From: Melanocharis versteri
Taxonomy: Eukaryota > Chordata > Aves > Passeriformes > Melanocharitidae
Direction: 5' to 3'
Assembly (NCBI GenBank): GCA_013397845.1
Contig: VZTG01002058.1
Location: 62,001 to 126,000, forward strand
Length of the DNA stretch: 64,000 nt
Position 1 is the first letter of the stretch, and each line of letters opens with the position of its first letter. This document shows, piece after piece, positions 1 to 11,968 of the stretch. Under the pieces are notes generated by a model. That model was given only the letters and a program-made list of their open reading frames with translations, was not told the origin of the DNA and made no database searches. Made by a program: the position numbers and the translations under genes.

Positions 1-3000
1 GATCAGCTGTACCAAAGAGGCACCAGCTGGGCAGGAGGGTGGCCTTCTCTCCTCCCTTCACATCATCCAGAAAAGTTGGCATGTATGCACCCTTCTTTCC
101 CAAATTCATATGTCTCCACTCACCTGATGGACTTGGATATCCTCATATGGAGCCTGGAGTTCCCACAGCTACACCTGCATCACGGGACACAAATTGGATA
201 GAACCCTGCTGCTGTGTTCTGCAGCTCTGCTCCAAATCCGCTCTTCCAAGCACCCCTGCAGGGCTGGAAGCACCTTATACCCCCCAAACACGTTTTCCCT
301 CAGTCCATAGCACAGTTATGTTTTCACCAACTCCCAGGACAAATATTATAATTTAAGCAAAGCTTCAGTTCTAGTGCTCTCTCTGACCTTAACCAAGGGA
401 TATCGGCTTTTTCAGGGTACCATCAAGATAGTTAAAGGTCCTGGAACCAGCAAAGCCCATTATATTAGGCTGTGTAATAGATCTGGAATGGCTTTATGAA
501 TCAGCATACAGAAATGAAGATACTTGAGGAATAAATCTTCCAAAGACGTTGTTGTGAATAAGTTCTTACTTTAAGTATGATTAGATTTCTAAGGCAGTAG
601 AAGTTCAATTAATTATGCAACTGTCTAAACAAAGGCAGGTAAAACAAAAAACCATATACACACAAACCTCTCATGTTTTCTTTGCAGAACTTACATTTTT
701 TGTTTTTACATTTATTTTTACTTTATATTTTTACAACCACAGTTTTTGAAATGTAGGGCAGCTTTATTCCACAAGGACTGAGACACTCTTTTCCTTAGTA
801 CGTAATTTTCAAACATGGATAACAACTGTGTTATTTTGAGATCTAAATGAATCAAGCAAGCCAAAGAAAATATTGAAACTTTGCATAAAACCAGATACTT
901 TCCAGCTTCTAAAGAATTTGTGAAAATGAAACTCATGTACATGTATCTTCCTCTTAAAGACACAAAGGAATTTCTTTTAGCAGTTGCTTTGCAATTTTCA
1001 CTACCAGCACATAACCACAAATTCCAGGTGTTCTGTAGAGAGCATTCTTTTATAGCCTACCAAAGAATCTGCCCTTCAGACTGAAAACTTACTGCATTTC
1101 TCTGACCAGTTTGGGAAAGATGAGGAGTCCAAGGATCTCAAAATCCCTATGAGAGTAAACCAGCATCTGATATGTCTGTAAGACCTCGATTAAGTGGCCG
1201 CATAATTCATTTATTTTTCACACTTTATCTGAATCTATTTTATCAGTGTCTTAAATCTTCCTTGAATATGTGCAAAACTTCACTGTGCAAAGGAGTCCTC
1301 AGATTCTCCTTTTTTGCACACTGGCAAATCCAATAAAAATCTGCGAAGTCTGAAAAGCTCCATCTTTCCCGATAACTTTTTAATTAATCATTATTAGGTC
1401 TATACTGTTCAGAGACATATAGAGAGAGGGTTCTCCTGGTCCACAGGAGGTGCATATTCTGACCTTGTTTTTCTTGGGCAAATACCACTCAGTAGAAAAA
1501 ATATTTTCTAGTAATAGTTTTACAAATATATATGCAATAAATCATCTTATACCTAATAAAAGTTCAGGAGTTGGTTGTTCTACATGTGTAATTGGTAAGA
1601 TGCTCATGCTGCAGAAATTCTGGTTGTATTTAACCTTGCATTAGCAGAGCCTGTGTTTGTTGTAGAGTTGAAAGAAGGGGCACACAGTTGACTAAGTTCA
1701 ATTATTTACTCTGTGTGAAGAAAACCCTAAAATGTAGCTCAAAATACATAATGCATTTTCAATATTTATGATTCGGCATTTAAGTATGAGCAGCACTGAT
1801 AGAAAAGGAATTTAAATGACAAGATTAGACTCCAAACTTTCCTGGTGAGAAGAATCCCATTAAATGGGCTCAAAAATGCCAGCAGCGGTTTAGCTCCTTT
1901 TCCACTGTTCCTGTGCCTTTAGCCAAAGAAAATGAACAGTAGAGGTGGAACATCTAAGCAAGCCTATTGCAGGGATCTCTAGTGACTTCCCTGTCTTGCT
2001 CTGTAATGCACGGTTCATCCAACATATGTTAAAAGATTTGTCCCGAAGTTTGGGAAACATAGCTTATGCAATGCACAGAAAGGAGAAAATCAAAGGGAAA
2101 TTTCACTTATCAGTTGTGCTAAGAAATCTTTGAACATTTTGTCTTTCACTTCAGGTATGGCCAGAAAATAAATATTTCCTTTCTTCTTAGCACACTGTTT
2201 CTTCATTATTGAGAGTTATCTATGTTATGTCTTCTAACCAGTCAGCCTTGAGTATTGAGAAAATTAAAGCCCATGATAATGCTGAAAATGAAAAGAAAAA
2301 TAAAAATGCACAGTGACTGGTAAAGCAGACATCTGGAGAGGAGCTATGTCTGGGCAGGCCTGCTTAAAGAATCAGGGCCTTATTTATCATCTTGTATGCT
2401 TGTATCTACAGTTGCTGTGTGTCAATCTTCAGCCCTCATCTTCCCGGTGGTATCTAGGCATGGTGTTTTGAGGGAGAACAAAACAAGGTGGCAAGCCAAA
2501 ACTCATTCATTTTGCTGGAAAGGGGACAGTGACCCATGAGGAGTTCATGCTCTGTACCTTGAAGCTGTTTTGGGGATTTTTTTCTCTTTGTCTTGTTAGG
2601 AAAAGAAAGCAAAAAGAAATTATTTGTCTAAAACTTGAGTTCTTTAAAAAGTTTAGTTGACTATTGAAGGGAAACATGTTTAAAGGTTATTTTAATTACA
2701 TCTACTTAGACTTCCCATAAAAAATTTTGTTAACTTTCCAAATTATTCAGTGTTACTTTGACCTTTTTTTTAGATGCCTGAAAGGAAAATAAAGGGTATG
2801 AAAGGCAGTAATTTTGGAGTTAAAGTTTGACCCTTCAATGCATTTATTTTTAGTATATAATGTAAAGGATGCTAAAAGAAGGGGGAATAAAATTAAACCT
2901 AGGTCAGGAATGAAAAATTGTTGTTTTGGGAAAGGCAGCAACCTCCTTTGGTTTAGTTTATTGCTCATCTTTTACCTTTTTTAAGCTACATTATTGCTTT

Positions 3001-4318
3001 TTTTACATGAATAATTGTGTGGTATCATTTACAGTCTGAGCAACAAAGGCAGCAATTGCTGCTAGAGTTAGTGGGATTTCATAGGCTTTTCAGATCTTGT
3101 GAAGGTTCTAACTGCAACAATGAAAGCACACACATATTAAAGACAACAAGTTAACATAAAATGAAATAATTATTTTACAATCCGTTTTCAAAGCCATCTG
3201 GCTTTCTACTCAAAGCTTGTCCCACCAGGCTGAAAATTATCTGGATATTCTTTTGCTAGCCACTTGAGAAATATTTGGGATTCAGGAGACAATTCAGGAG
3301 ACAGAAGACATGCGAAGTCCTTGGAAACTATGTGTCAGCCTCCATGTCTCCAAATGGAAAAAAAAAAAGTCGGCAGAGAAATTTGACCAACACTAAGCAA
3401 CTGTTCTGAAGAATGTGGCTTTGGATTTTCAAAGTGGAGTCGGCCTGGTAATGACTGCAGCTGTAGTGAGGGAACACACAAAAGCAGAGAGCAGATGGGG
3501 TACAGGGAGAAGCTCTCCCATTTCATCAATTCTGCATGAAAGATTTCCTTTAATAATAAGTCCAGATTGAAAGGATCTTCACTCTAATTGACCTTAAATA
3601 ATAACTGCTGAGAGAGAGATTTACTAGCTGATAATTACAGCCCTTCATTTATGAGATTTAGGTCTTCAACCACACAGCCTGAGAACAAAATATGTGTCAA
3701 ACTGCTGCTCTCTGAGCTCAGAGTATTGGGGTACAAATATTTATCTGAAACAGTAGGAGAAAAGAAGTGTATTGTCACCCTGAGTTTCACAGGGGGTGTA
3801 AAAATGAATACATCTTCCTGCAATGTGGCTTTTACTGCACCACATCCTTTTACCCTAATGATGCAAAATGCTAAACTAATGCTGGTTTCTGCTAAGAGCA
3901 AAGCCCTTCTTGTTGTACTTGCTGCTACTTTTATTTTTAACATGATAATTATAGGAGGCACAGGTGATGCTGCCCATGATTTACCAAAACAAGATTGTTT
4001 TATAAAGATATTTACATTATAGCATCAAGCCTTAAAATACAGGGAAATATTAGAATTAACATGAGGAGTGCATATTTAAATTATCTCCTTCCTCCGTTTG
4101 TTGCATGTATTATGTCATGCTCTTCAAATACCTTGTCATAAGCTTCTGTTTCTATCAGAGTTCGGCCTCATTCTGTATAGAGAGTAGACCATTTTCTGGG
4201 CTTGAGTTGGGCTTTATTATTGAAGAAGACTTTTGTCCAAGGCTTTTTTTTCAGAATTTGGTTGGAGAACAGTGAATGTGTCACTGGGTTGCAAGAAGAA
4301 AGATAGTTTTGTAATTAG
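1..4318. other. AT-rich unique non-coding sequence
   Basis: No coding region, RNA gene or recognisable repeat was found here. Open frames of 62-123 codons occur on both strands, including two antiparallel overlapping ones near 3.64-4.02 kb. None has a recognisable domain, consistent splice sites or family resemblance. Short A or T runs are the only low-complexity sequence. I read it as intergenic or intronic DNA. Confidence 0.6.
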
Positions 4319-4378
4319 ACACTATCGAATGTTACACTATCAAATGCTACACTATCAAATGCTACACTATCAAATGCT
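4319..4378. repeat. 15-bp minisatellite, 4 copies
   Basis: Four head-to-tail copies of a 15-bp unit close to ACACTATCAAATGCT. The first copy differs at a few bases and the last three are identical across the unit. Because 15 is divisible by 3, the array stays open in all frames it crosses and inflates a 97-codon + strand frame with repeated H-Y-Q-M-L. That frame has no other sign of being a gene. Confidence 0.9.
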
Positions 4379-5288
4379 GCCCTTCAGTACCACACTCTTT
4401 CACCATACAAACCTTGCAGGAAAAAAAATATTTATAGATAGCTTCAGTTCACAGATTTTTTTCATATCACCTCCTGGAGCCATAGACTTATCTAGATACT
4501 CCATGATGTGCAGAGCATCACACTGAGTGTCTGGGAAAACTTGAACTGGTCACCTTGAGTCAACCTGAAATCTATGCCTTTCTGTCCCTCAGGGTATTGT
4601 CAGAAATCCCGTTTTTTTAAAATACTTTTTATTAGATACAAAATGGAAATCTGAGTATGTTTAGACTAAGAAAGTCTACACTAATTTGTATGAGAAAATC
4701 CCCCAGGGTTTGTTAGGAGATTATGTTTTTGAAATTGGCTTCTTCCCACTATTTCCACACCCAGGCATGGCAACAAGTCTTCTGAGTCCCATGGCTTTGA
4801 CATCTTACATAAATAATTCAGGCTCAATAGGACAGAATAAATGACTGTGTTAACTCAGGATCATTTCCCTTGACAAAGACTAAAGAACTGAGTTTTTCAC
4901 TCTTTTCATCTAGTTGATAGTGAAAAAAAAGAGAGAAAGATGACTGATGTTCTAGATAGAGCATGGGCATTGATTTTCATGTATAAATAAGAAATACTCT
5001 CAGAATAGAATACAATATAGATTATTTAAATTCAACATAAGGTGGACATAAGTTACAGTGGCAAGTGACACTTGAGGAATAACAGCATTTCACTACTGTA
5101 ACAATTAACAGAAGTATATAATGTTTTAGACTGCTGTCTAGACAAATATCTTCTTACAAAAATACTTTACTAATATCCTTGGAAGTGCATCATCTAAACC
5201 AAGGAATATGAATTTGAGTTACAGAAATGAGCTGTTCTTATCTAGAACTTAAAGGTCAGTAGCAGATGTTACACATTCCTATAGACGC
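4379..5288. other. AT-rich non-coding sequence
   Basis: Nothing recognisable beyond short A/T runs. The right end adjoins the hAT relic and may contain more of that element, eroded beyond recognition by eye. Confidence 0.5.
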
Positions 5289-5513
5289 ATGCCCAAAGAC
5301 AAGGATTTTTTTTATTTTAATGGCAGAAATCTGCCAGCTATTCTTGCCTTGTTTGCAACAGCTGAGCAATCTTTCAGTGCCATGAGGAGATTGAAAACTT
5401 GGCTCATATCTAGCATGGACAAGCTTGCCTTAATCACATTGCTCTTTTACATGTGTACAAGGACATCAACATTGACAGTGCTACAGTAAAGCAGCCATTT
5501 GCTTAGAACAACT
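5289..5513 (+). pseudogene. Decayed hAT-superfamily transposase C-terminus
   Basis: The + frame from 5289 includes ATAEQSFSAMRRLKTWL (residues about 23-39, bases 5355-5405). This matches the signature of the hAT transposase C-terminal dimerisation region, whose family form is roughly a-E-R/Q-S-F-S-x-(L/M)-(R/K)-R-(I/L)-K-T-(W/Y)-L-R. Intact hAT transposases run several hundred residues, so only a small C-terminal piece survives. Downstream, the usual continuation (h-H-V-x-(K/R)-D-I-x-I-D) appears in a different frame, as HVYKDINID at 5450-5476. A frame change therefore occurred near the T-run at 5445-5448, and the original frame stops after position 5489. The initial ATG is fortuitous. No terminal inverted repeats or 8-bp target duplications were seen. 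This is a dead DNA-transposon fossil; a domesticated exon is less likely because of the frame break. Confidence 0.72.
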
Positions 5514-7987
5514 GTCAACATTGTCAAGTTTTTTGGAACCTTTTACAATGTGATTTCTGTGGAAAAGCTTGTATAGCTCTGTTTATCAGCTGCAGTAACA
5601 AATTTCCATAGTAAAGATACATGGAGAAACATACTGGAGCTGGATTTTTTTATTACTAGTTTCCACCTGACATTTGAAAGCAAATGGACTAGAGTACATT
5701 AGAAGATAAATGAACTGCAACATCCAGAGATTCCAGTCCCATTTAAACCAATTTCACGATTTTTCACAAAAAGTTGCCAAAACAAAGAAAAAGATTTTTT
5801 CTGTGGTTCACAAGTCAGGCTTATTCTAAATTCTTCATGCATTTTTGTTTCTATACTAGTCTTGCCATTAAACCTGTAAAGATATGCTTGAAAAAAATAA
5901 GCATCGTTACATTATTTGTGGTGCTAACTTTTAACTGGAATTTTTAAAATCCCAACATGTAAGACTCAGAATAGGCACAGAATAGGTAAATACTACAAAG
6001 TGCATAGTAAAATGCTGCGGAGGGTGGAAGGGAAACATTATTTAGGATTAGATTAATTTAGGCTTGGGATTGGTGCCTAATCTGTGCCTATATCAGCAAT
6101 TGGGCTCTTCCAGCACCTCTAAAGACCAATCTCTCAGTATCTGCCACTCTTTAAGTCATTGGACCTTTAACAAAAGTCTGCAAATTGGTCTTGGGATTCT
6201 TGACACTATGACACTTTCAGCTTACTTTATTCTGCTTTTGTGCTTTTCTAGGAGCGAGTATTACTTAAATAAATGGTAAAATTAACAGTATTAAATAGAC
6301 AGTATTTTGTTAATTACAAAAATACTTACATGAAAGCGTATGAAGTTGTTTCCAGCCAAATTTCATCCCACAGTGGTTTTTCTGATTACTCAAAGTCCTA
6401 ATTCCTCTAGCTTGCCTTACAGAAGTGGTGTTTTCCTCTCTTTCAATCAATCATTCTTCTTAGTGACCCATAAAATACCTTGCAAAGAAGAACAGGGTAT
6501 GTTTGCTTGAGATCCTGTCTCACATCCGAGATAGGTTATGAGGACAGCTCTGTGTTTGCTCCTGCAGTTCTCTCCAGACTAAGCAATAATGCCATGAAAT
6601 CTACAAGCCCATGAATTACCAAACTGTCCCTGTTGAATGCTAATGAGGGTCCTAGATGATGCTGTCAACAACAAAATTTCTCTGTATCATCTTAATCACA
6701 ATTTCTAAAGAAGCCTTTTATATATGTATTAGCTGCCAATACTTTTAGCTGTTCCAGTTCATTCTTCTAATAGATCGTTGCTGTGCCTGGGAGATATCTC
6801 AGCACAAATGTAACAATCACTGGTATTTATCTTGAATTAAAGACAAAGGGGGGAGGAGAGGGCGGACTGTGGACACAGTGTGCATCAGACCCAGAGAGTT
6901 TCGTAACTCCCAAGAAACCTAGTGCACACTGTCAAAGTGAATGGTGACTCACAGTTAATTTGGTTGGTGGCCTGGGGCTACCAATAATACTCTTGCCCAC
7001 AGCCCAGGTTATTCAGCTGTATAATAAGGTTGAAAGCCTTACTATGGCTTCTTCAAGGACTCAAAATCATCGATATGATTTTTGCCATGTAGAGGAAGCA
7101 TTAAGTGATACAGAATTGTGTACGTGTTGCTCTGAGCTTAGGATGTGTTTCTAACTGTTTCTACAGTTTAGGAACACTAAAATAGTTAATCTTCATGATG
7201 ACAAAAGGAAGCAGGAAAATAAAGTGACACCCTTCAATGAACTGTGAGGAAATAAAATACACAACATGTGATAATGCCATGACTTTCTGTTACTGTGCAT
7301 TTCTGGGCTGAAAAGATATGGCTTGGTGAGTAATTTGTCATGCTGTGCAATAGAGAGCAACAGCAAAGAGACTTCAGACAGAAGAAAATTACACAAATAG
7401 TAGGGTGGAAAGGTATAATTGAAGATGGCAAAAATCTGAAAGAAAGACATTTAAAATTACTGTACTGACCTACTAAATGCAGTTGGGCGTGGAACCCTGG
7501 CCTCACAAGAAGAGGCGTTAAATGACGGTAGGCTGTGACACTGCTGCAGGATAATGTCAATCTCATGGAGCTCTTATAAGATTTTTAAAAATAATTGTTA
7601 GATTAAATAAATTAAATCCTTGTTTTACACTTGCATGCACAGTCTGAACAAATAGTGAACTTACAATGAGGAAAAAATTCGCTATGGTTGAGCCAGCAGC
7701 TGTCATCCAGACCCATGGAACCAAGACCTCCATTTCTTCTCATGAATTGCACAAGAATTCATTCTCCACGACTAGATTTGTGTCTGTAGACAGTCCTAGT
7801 GACATAAGTGAGTATTTGCTGCTACTTCAGATGATTTGTTCACTTGTCTCTGAAGAGAGAAATTATACGCAGTGATTTCACTGCTCCAGAGAAGCCGGCA
7901 GAGGCAAGGACAACCAGAAGTGTGTCCTTTTCCGCTCAATGGGCCCACTGTTGCTCAAACTCTTGATTCTTAAACAAAAGCTGTTGA
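5514..7987. other. AT-rich non-coding sequence
   Basis: No supported genes or repeats. Open frames of 64-110 codons, including two overlapping minus-strand frames at 7.19-7.57 kb, lack recognisable domains. The left part may include degraded flank of the hAT relic. Confidence 0.5.
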
Positions 7988-8003
7988 GAATCAGAGAACC
8001 AGA

Positions 8004-8712
8004 ATCAGAGAACCAGAGAAGGGACCTGTAAGGATCATGGAATCCAAATCCTGGCCCTGCGGAGGACACTGCAAGAATCACACCATAAGTCTGAGAATAT
8101 TATACAAGCACTACTTGAATTCAGGCTTGGTGCTGTCACTGCTTCTCTGGGGACCCGTTCCAGCTCTGGGTGAAAAACTTTTTCCTGATGTCCAGCATAA
8201 CCCTCCCCCAACTCAGCTTCATGTCATTTACTCAAATTCTGTCACTGGTCATGACAGTGAAGGTATCTGTACCTGCTCCCCTTCCTTCCCTCACAAGGAA
8301 TTTACAGACTGCAGTGAGGTCTGCCCTTGGTTTTTTCTTCTCCAGGCTGAACAGACCNATCAGAGAACCAGAGAAGGGACCTGTAAGGATCATGGAATCC
8401 AAATCCTGGCCCTGCGGAGGACACTGCAAGAATCACACCATAAGTCTGAGAATATTATACAAGCACTACTTGAATTCAGGCTTGGTGCTGTCACTGCTTC
8501 TCTGGGGACCCGTTCCAGCTCTGGGTGAAAAACTTTTTCCTGATGTCCAGCATAACCCTCCCCCAACTCAGCTTCATGTCATTTACTCAAATTCTGTCAC
8601 TGGTCATGACAGTGAAGGTATCTGTACCTGCTCCCCTTCCTTCCCTCACAAGGAATTTACAGACTGCAGTGAGGTCTGCCCTTGGTTTTTTCTTCTCCAG
8701 GCTGAACAGACC
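8004..8712. repeat. 354-bp direct duplication split by a single N (probable assembly artefact)
   Basis: Bases 8004-8357 recur at 8359-8712 with no difference noticed by eye, separated only by an N at 8358. The second copy runs on into new CR1 sequence. An old genomic duplication inside a diverged CR1 would be expected to show differences. A lone N at the junction instead suggests two overlapping contig ends placed side by side. Confidence 0.88.
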
Positions 8713-9173
8713 AAGTGACCTCAGCCACCTCTTATATGGCTTCCCCTCCAGACCCTTCATTATCCTAATGTGACTCCTTTGGACAGTCTCTAATGGCTTT
8801 ATATCTTTCTTATATTGAGACAACCAAAACTGCACACAGGTTTCAAGGTGAGGCCACANGTCCAGCATAACCCTCCCCCAACTCAGCTTCATGTCATTTA
8901 CTCAAATTCTGTCACTGGTCATGACAGTGAAGGTATCTGTACCTGCTCCCCTTCCTTCCCTCACAAGGAATTTACAGACTGCAGTGAGGTCTGCCCTTGG
9001 TTTTTTCTTCTCCAGGCTGAACAGACCAAGTGACCTCAGCCACCTCTTATATGGCTTCCCCTCCAGACCCTTCATTATCCTAATGTGACTCCTTTGGACA
9101 GTCTCTAATGGCTTTATATCTTTCTTATATTGAGACAACCAAAACTGCACACAGGTTTCAAGGTGAGGCCACA
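8545..9173. repeat. 314-bp direct duplication split by a single N (probable assembly artefact)
   Basis: Bases 8545-8858 recur at 8860-9173 with a lone N at 8859 between them. The second copy then continues into the remaining 5' part of the CR1. It overlaps the other duplication, so part of the CR1 (about 8545-8712) appears three times. The pattern is the same as at 8358 and has the same likely explanation. Confidence 0.88.
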
Positions 9174-9258
9174 CCAACGCAAAATAAAGCAGGGCAAACC
9201 TTTGACCAGCAGGCAATGCCTGATGCACCTCACTAAAAAGTCTTTGAGTGTCTCCCAT

Positions 9259-11212
9259 GGATGTGTAATCTTGTGCTATAGAGACAAAATCAAATGCCTT
9301 CCCATAAGGTATCTACAAATGATCTTCCTTTCATCCTTCTTTCTCTTCTGATTCCCATGCCATCCCAGCACATCAGTGAAAGTACTCTAAAGGAAGCAGA
9401 AGGAGATTTTGCTTTTCCTTTTGATTTATTACATATTACTTACTCATCTCAGAGACCTGTTGTGATCTGAACCCCTCAGAAACTTTAAGGTGAAGTAGGC
9501 TACCAAAGATTGATATGACATCTATTAGTGACTGCTCTGTGTCTCCATGAACGTGAAATGTTTGTACTACTTGCCAGTTTCTTACCTTCACTGATGCACT
9601 TCTGTGCTACACAAAGAATACCAGTAGCACACTAATAGCTTTGTCTCCTATTCAGGAGATTTTTGAATTCTGTTTCATATCTGCATGTTCTTTTGTTCAA
9701 GACAAATCACAGAATACATCTCTTACTCATCTCAGGTCTACCTGAAACACCAGAAAATCATCCTGGAACGAGCTTCACAAGATTCTCTCATTGTAGGTAC
9801 AGCACACTGGCACAACAGGGAAAATGTTACTGAGTTAGCTGTTTCCCAGCTTCCTGAAGCACCCACTCTGCATGAAGCCTCAAATACAGAGAGCCAGAGC
9901 AAACACAGAATGAGGCACTGTCCCATTGCAAAGATATGATAAAATATTCTACTACAATACAAGCATTTTGACCACAAAAATAATCTAAGTTGTGAAACTC
10001 CAGGTAGTCTTCTGTCAAGTTAAATAAACAATGAAGCATTCCAGATACTCCAATAGCAATTGTTGTTCCATGACCTATGCTATTCAAAAGGCTACTTCCC
10101 AGCACATTTAAGTACAAAATGAAGATAATACTCCAGTGAAATAGGTTTCTGTGTTTGTTTATCACGCATCATTTGGTAATAGTCAGGGGCTTGTGTGATT
10201 CTGTGGCAATTACATCTGCCAGAGAATCTACCCACTGCTGCAGACTGCTGCAGGATGCAGATCGTCATTTCTAAAACTAAAATAGGGCTTGGTGAAAAAG
10301 AAAATCTTCCAGATATTAACTGAAAAAAACATCATGCAGAGACACCCAAGTTTTCAGCAGTGTTACACAATATCTCTAATAGTCATGAACTGCCCTTTGA
10401 TTTTAATTGTTAATTAAACCAGGAAACTTTACAGCCATTATTTAAGTAGTCAGTGATGCTAAGAATTTCATAGTGGTTTCTTCTTTATATCTGTACTTCC
10501 CAGACCATCTTCATATTTTTCACAAATTTGATAAATTTCCCTATATCTACTCCTCAAGCCTTCTTTTTATTGTGTTGACAACTCTTGGTAACAACATTGC
10601 AGTCTGCAGCTTGCTTAAAATGAAGAATTAAGTCTGACATAAAATCAATTGGATGCAATATAAGATTAAATGCCATACAATACTGAATTCATTGTATCAT
10701 TTTTGTTAAAGACTTAAATTTTTTTAACTTACTTGCAGCACTTCCTGAAATCTCAATCTTTTGCAACAGAAGACAGCAGCAGAATTTAGGTCAAGTGAGC
10801 TGCAACATAAGATAGGGTCGTAAAGAAAGAATATCATAGAATGCCAGTCATAAGTAACAATTCTTATCCAAGTTGTTATGCAAAATGGTTGCATTGCACT
10901 CATATATATCTCATCCATTTCAAAGCCCATGTTCTTTGCTGACATTTCCCAAGTTATGGTATAAGAATAGAAAAGTAACATAAAATCAGCTGGTGTAAAT
11001 TAATGTTTATTCAGCAGGAGTGAAGCCCATTGCATTGGCTGAAGATTGGTGAATAGAAAAGTACTGAGAAAATATATATGGAATTTTGTTAAATGCTTCC
11101 TATTAGTAAGCTTATGTTCAATCATTCCCAAAGAGATGAGGCCTTTTCCTTGTCCCCATAAAATAAAAAAAAAAAATTTAAAAAATGCTTTTCCTTTGAG
11201 AGTGCCCCATAC
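9259..11212. other. AT-rich non-coding sequence
   Basis: No supported gene. Overlapping open frames on both strands near 9.69-10.17 kb carry no recognisable motif. Nothing else stands out apart from short A/T runs. Confidence 0.5.
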
Positions 11213-11353
11213 CTTGAAGTGTTCCATGTCAGGTTGGGCAGGGCTCGGAGCAATCTGGTCTAGTGGGATGTGTTCCTGAACACGGCAGAGGGGTGGAATG
11301 CAATGATTTTTCAGGTCCCATCTAAACTAAACCACTCTATGGTTCTATGATTG
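11213..11353 (+). mobile_element. CR1 LINE 3' end
   Basis: Plus-strand CR1 tail. Landmarks are the AGGTTGGGCAGGGCT segment near 11231, GGTCTAGTGGGATGTGTTCC, then GCAGAGGGGTGGAA, TTTCAGGTCCCATCTAA, and a terminal CTATGGTTCTATGATTG. These follow the usual order of the CR1 3' UTR. Only the last 140 bp or so survive, a typical 5'-truncated insertion. An A-rich stretch lies just upstream. Confidence 0.9.
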
Positions 11354-11888
11354 CTTCCTTGAGCTTAGTTCTCAGTAAGCTACAGAAAACTATTCATCAG
11401 TCTGGCATATTTCCCAATTTTCTGCCTTTAGGACACAAATTATTACTCATCAAACTTGCAAAAGAAGTTGGGAATGAGAGAGGAAGTTGATTCTTGCCAG
11501 AGTACAATCCTTCCCTTTGCAAGGTGGAGTTTCTGACCATTCCCCTGGCACAGCTGTGTACAAAAGTATGCTTCTGGCCTGATTTATGTAGCCATAGCTT
11601 TAGGAAGAACTCATGGAATGAAACTTTGGACAACACTTATGAGGAAAACTTCAGCTTAAACTGTTCTTAGCCTTCAAGGCTGGATACTTTAGTCTCTGTA
11701 AAATAACCCTTCATGCTGGATTTAAAAACAGAAAAACGAATTCATATAATTTAATTGACAAAGTTGTTAAGAACACATCAGTGATCATACAACAGCTCCA
11801 GTTTTGGCTTTGGTATTACTGGGGGAGGAGGAGGGAGGTGAGGTCAGAAGCAAGATAAGTTTTACCTAAATAAATCCATCATGTTATT
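11354..11888. other. AT-rich non-coding sequence
   Basis: No gene or repeat recognised. Confidence 0.45.
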
Positions 11889-11968
11889 TAAACAAACAAA
11901 CAAAAATCAAACAAACTAAAAACCACCACACCAAACAAGATAACACAACCAAAACCAAACCAAAAACC
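11889..11968. repeat. A/C-rich low-complexity tract ((CAAA)n-like)
   Basis: Runs of CAAA, CCAAA and ACC units, nearly devoid of G and with few T on the + strand. It resembles a degenerate poly-A-derived simple repeat. A similar tract occurs at 51.02-51.11 kb. Confidence 0.8.

Larger units (their letters stand above)
7988..9258 (-). mobile_element. CR1 LINE, ORF2 C-terminus plus 3' UTR, 5'-truncated
   Basis: Read on the minus strand, this is the 3' end of a CR1 non-LTR retrotransposon. The frame ending the reverse-transcriptase polyprotein shows W-P-H-L-E-T-C-V-Q-F-W, then Q-Y-K-K-D-I, M-K-G-L-E-G-K, L-R-S-L-G-L-F-S-L-E-K and D-L-x-A-V. These are standard landmarks of the CR1 ORF2 C-terminal tail. 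It is followed (toward lower coordinates) by the short 3' region with a CR1-like 'gatccttacaggtcccttct' segment and a terminal repeat of the ATTCTCTG type near 7988-8020. The element is 5'-truncated around 9.2-9.26 kb, as most CR1 copies are. The span is inflated by two single-N tandem duplications, described separately; without them it would be about 600 bp. The terminal residues depart from consensus and the copy is not active. Confidence 0.9.

Noticed and set aside
3635..4022. Overlapping 108-codon minus and 123-codon plus frames
   Set aside because: Antiparallel frames in ordinary sequence without motifs or supporting splice sites.
8037..9033. Plus-strand open frames of 163, 182, 82 and 72 codons
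   Set aside because: They are antisense to the CR1 ORF2 end and repeat the same translation because of the N-bounded duplications.
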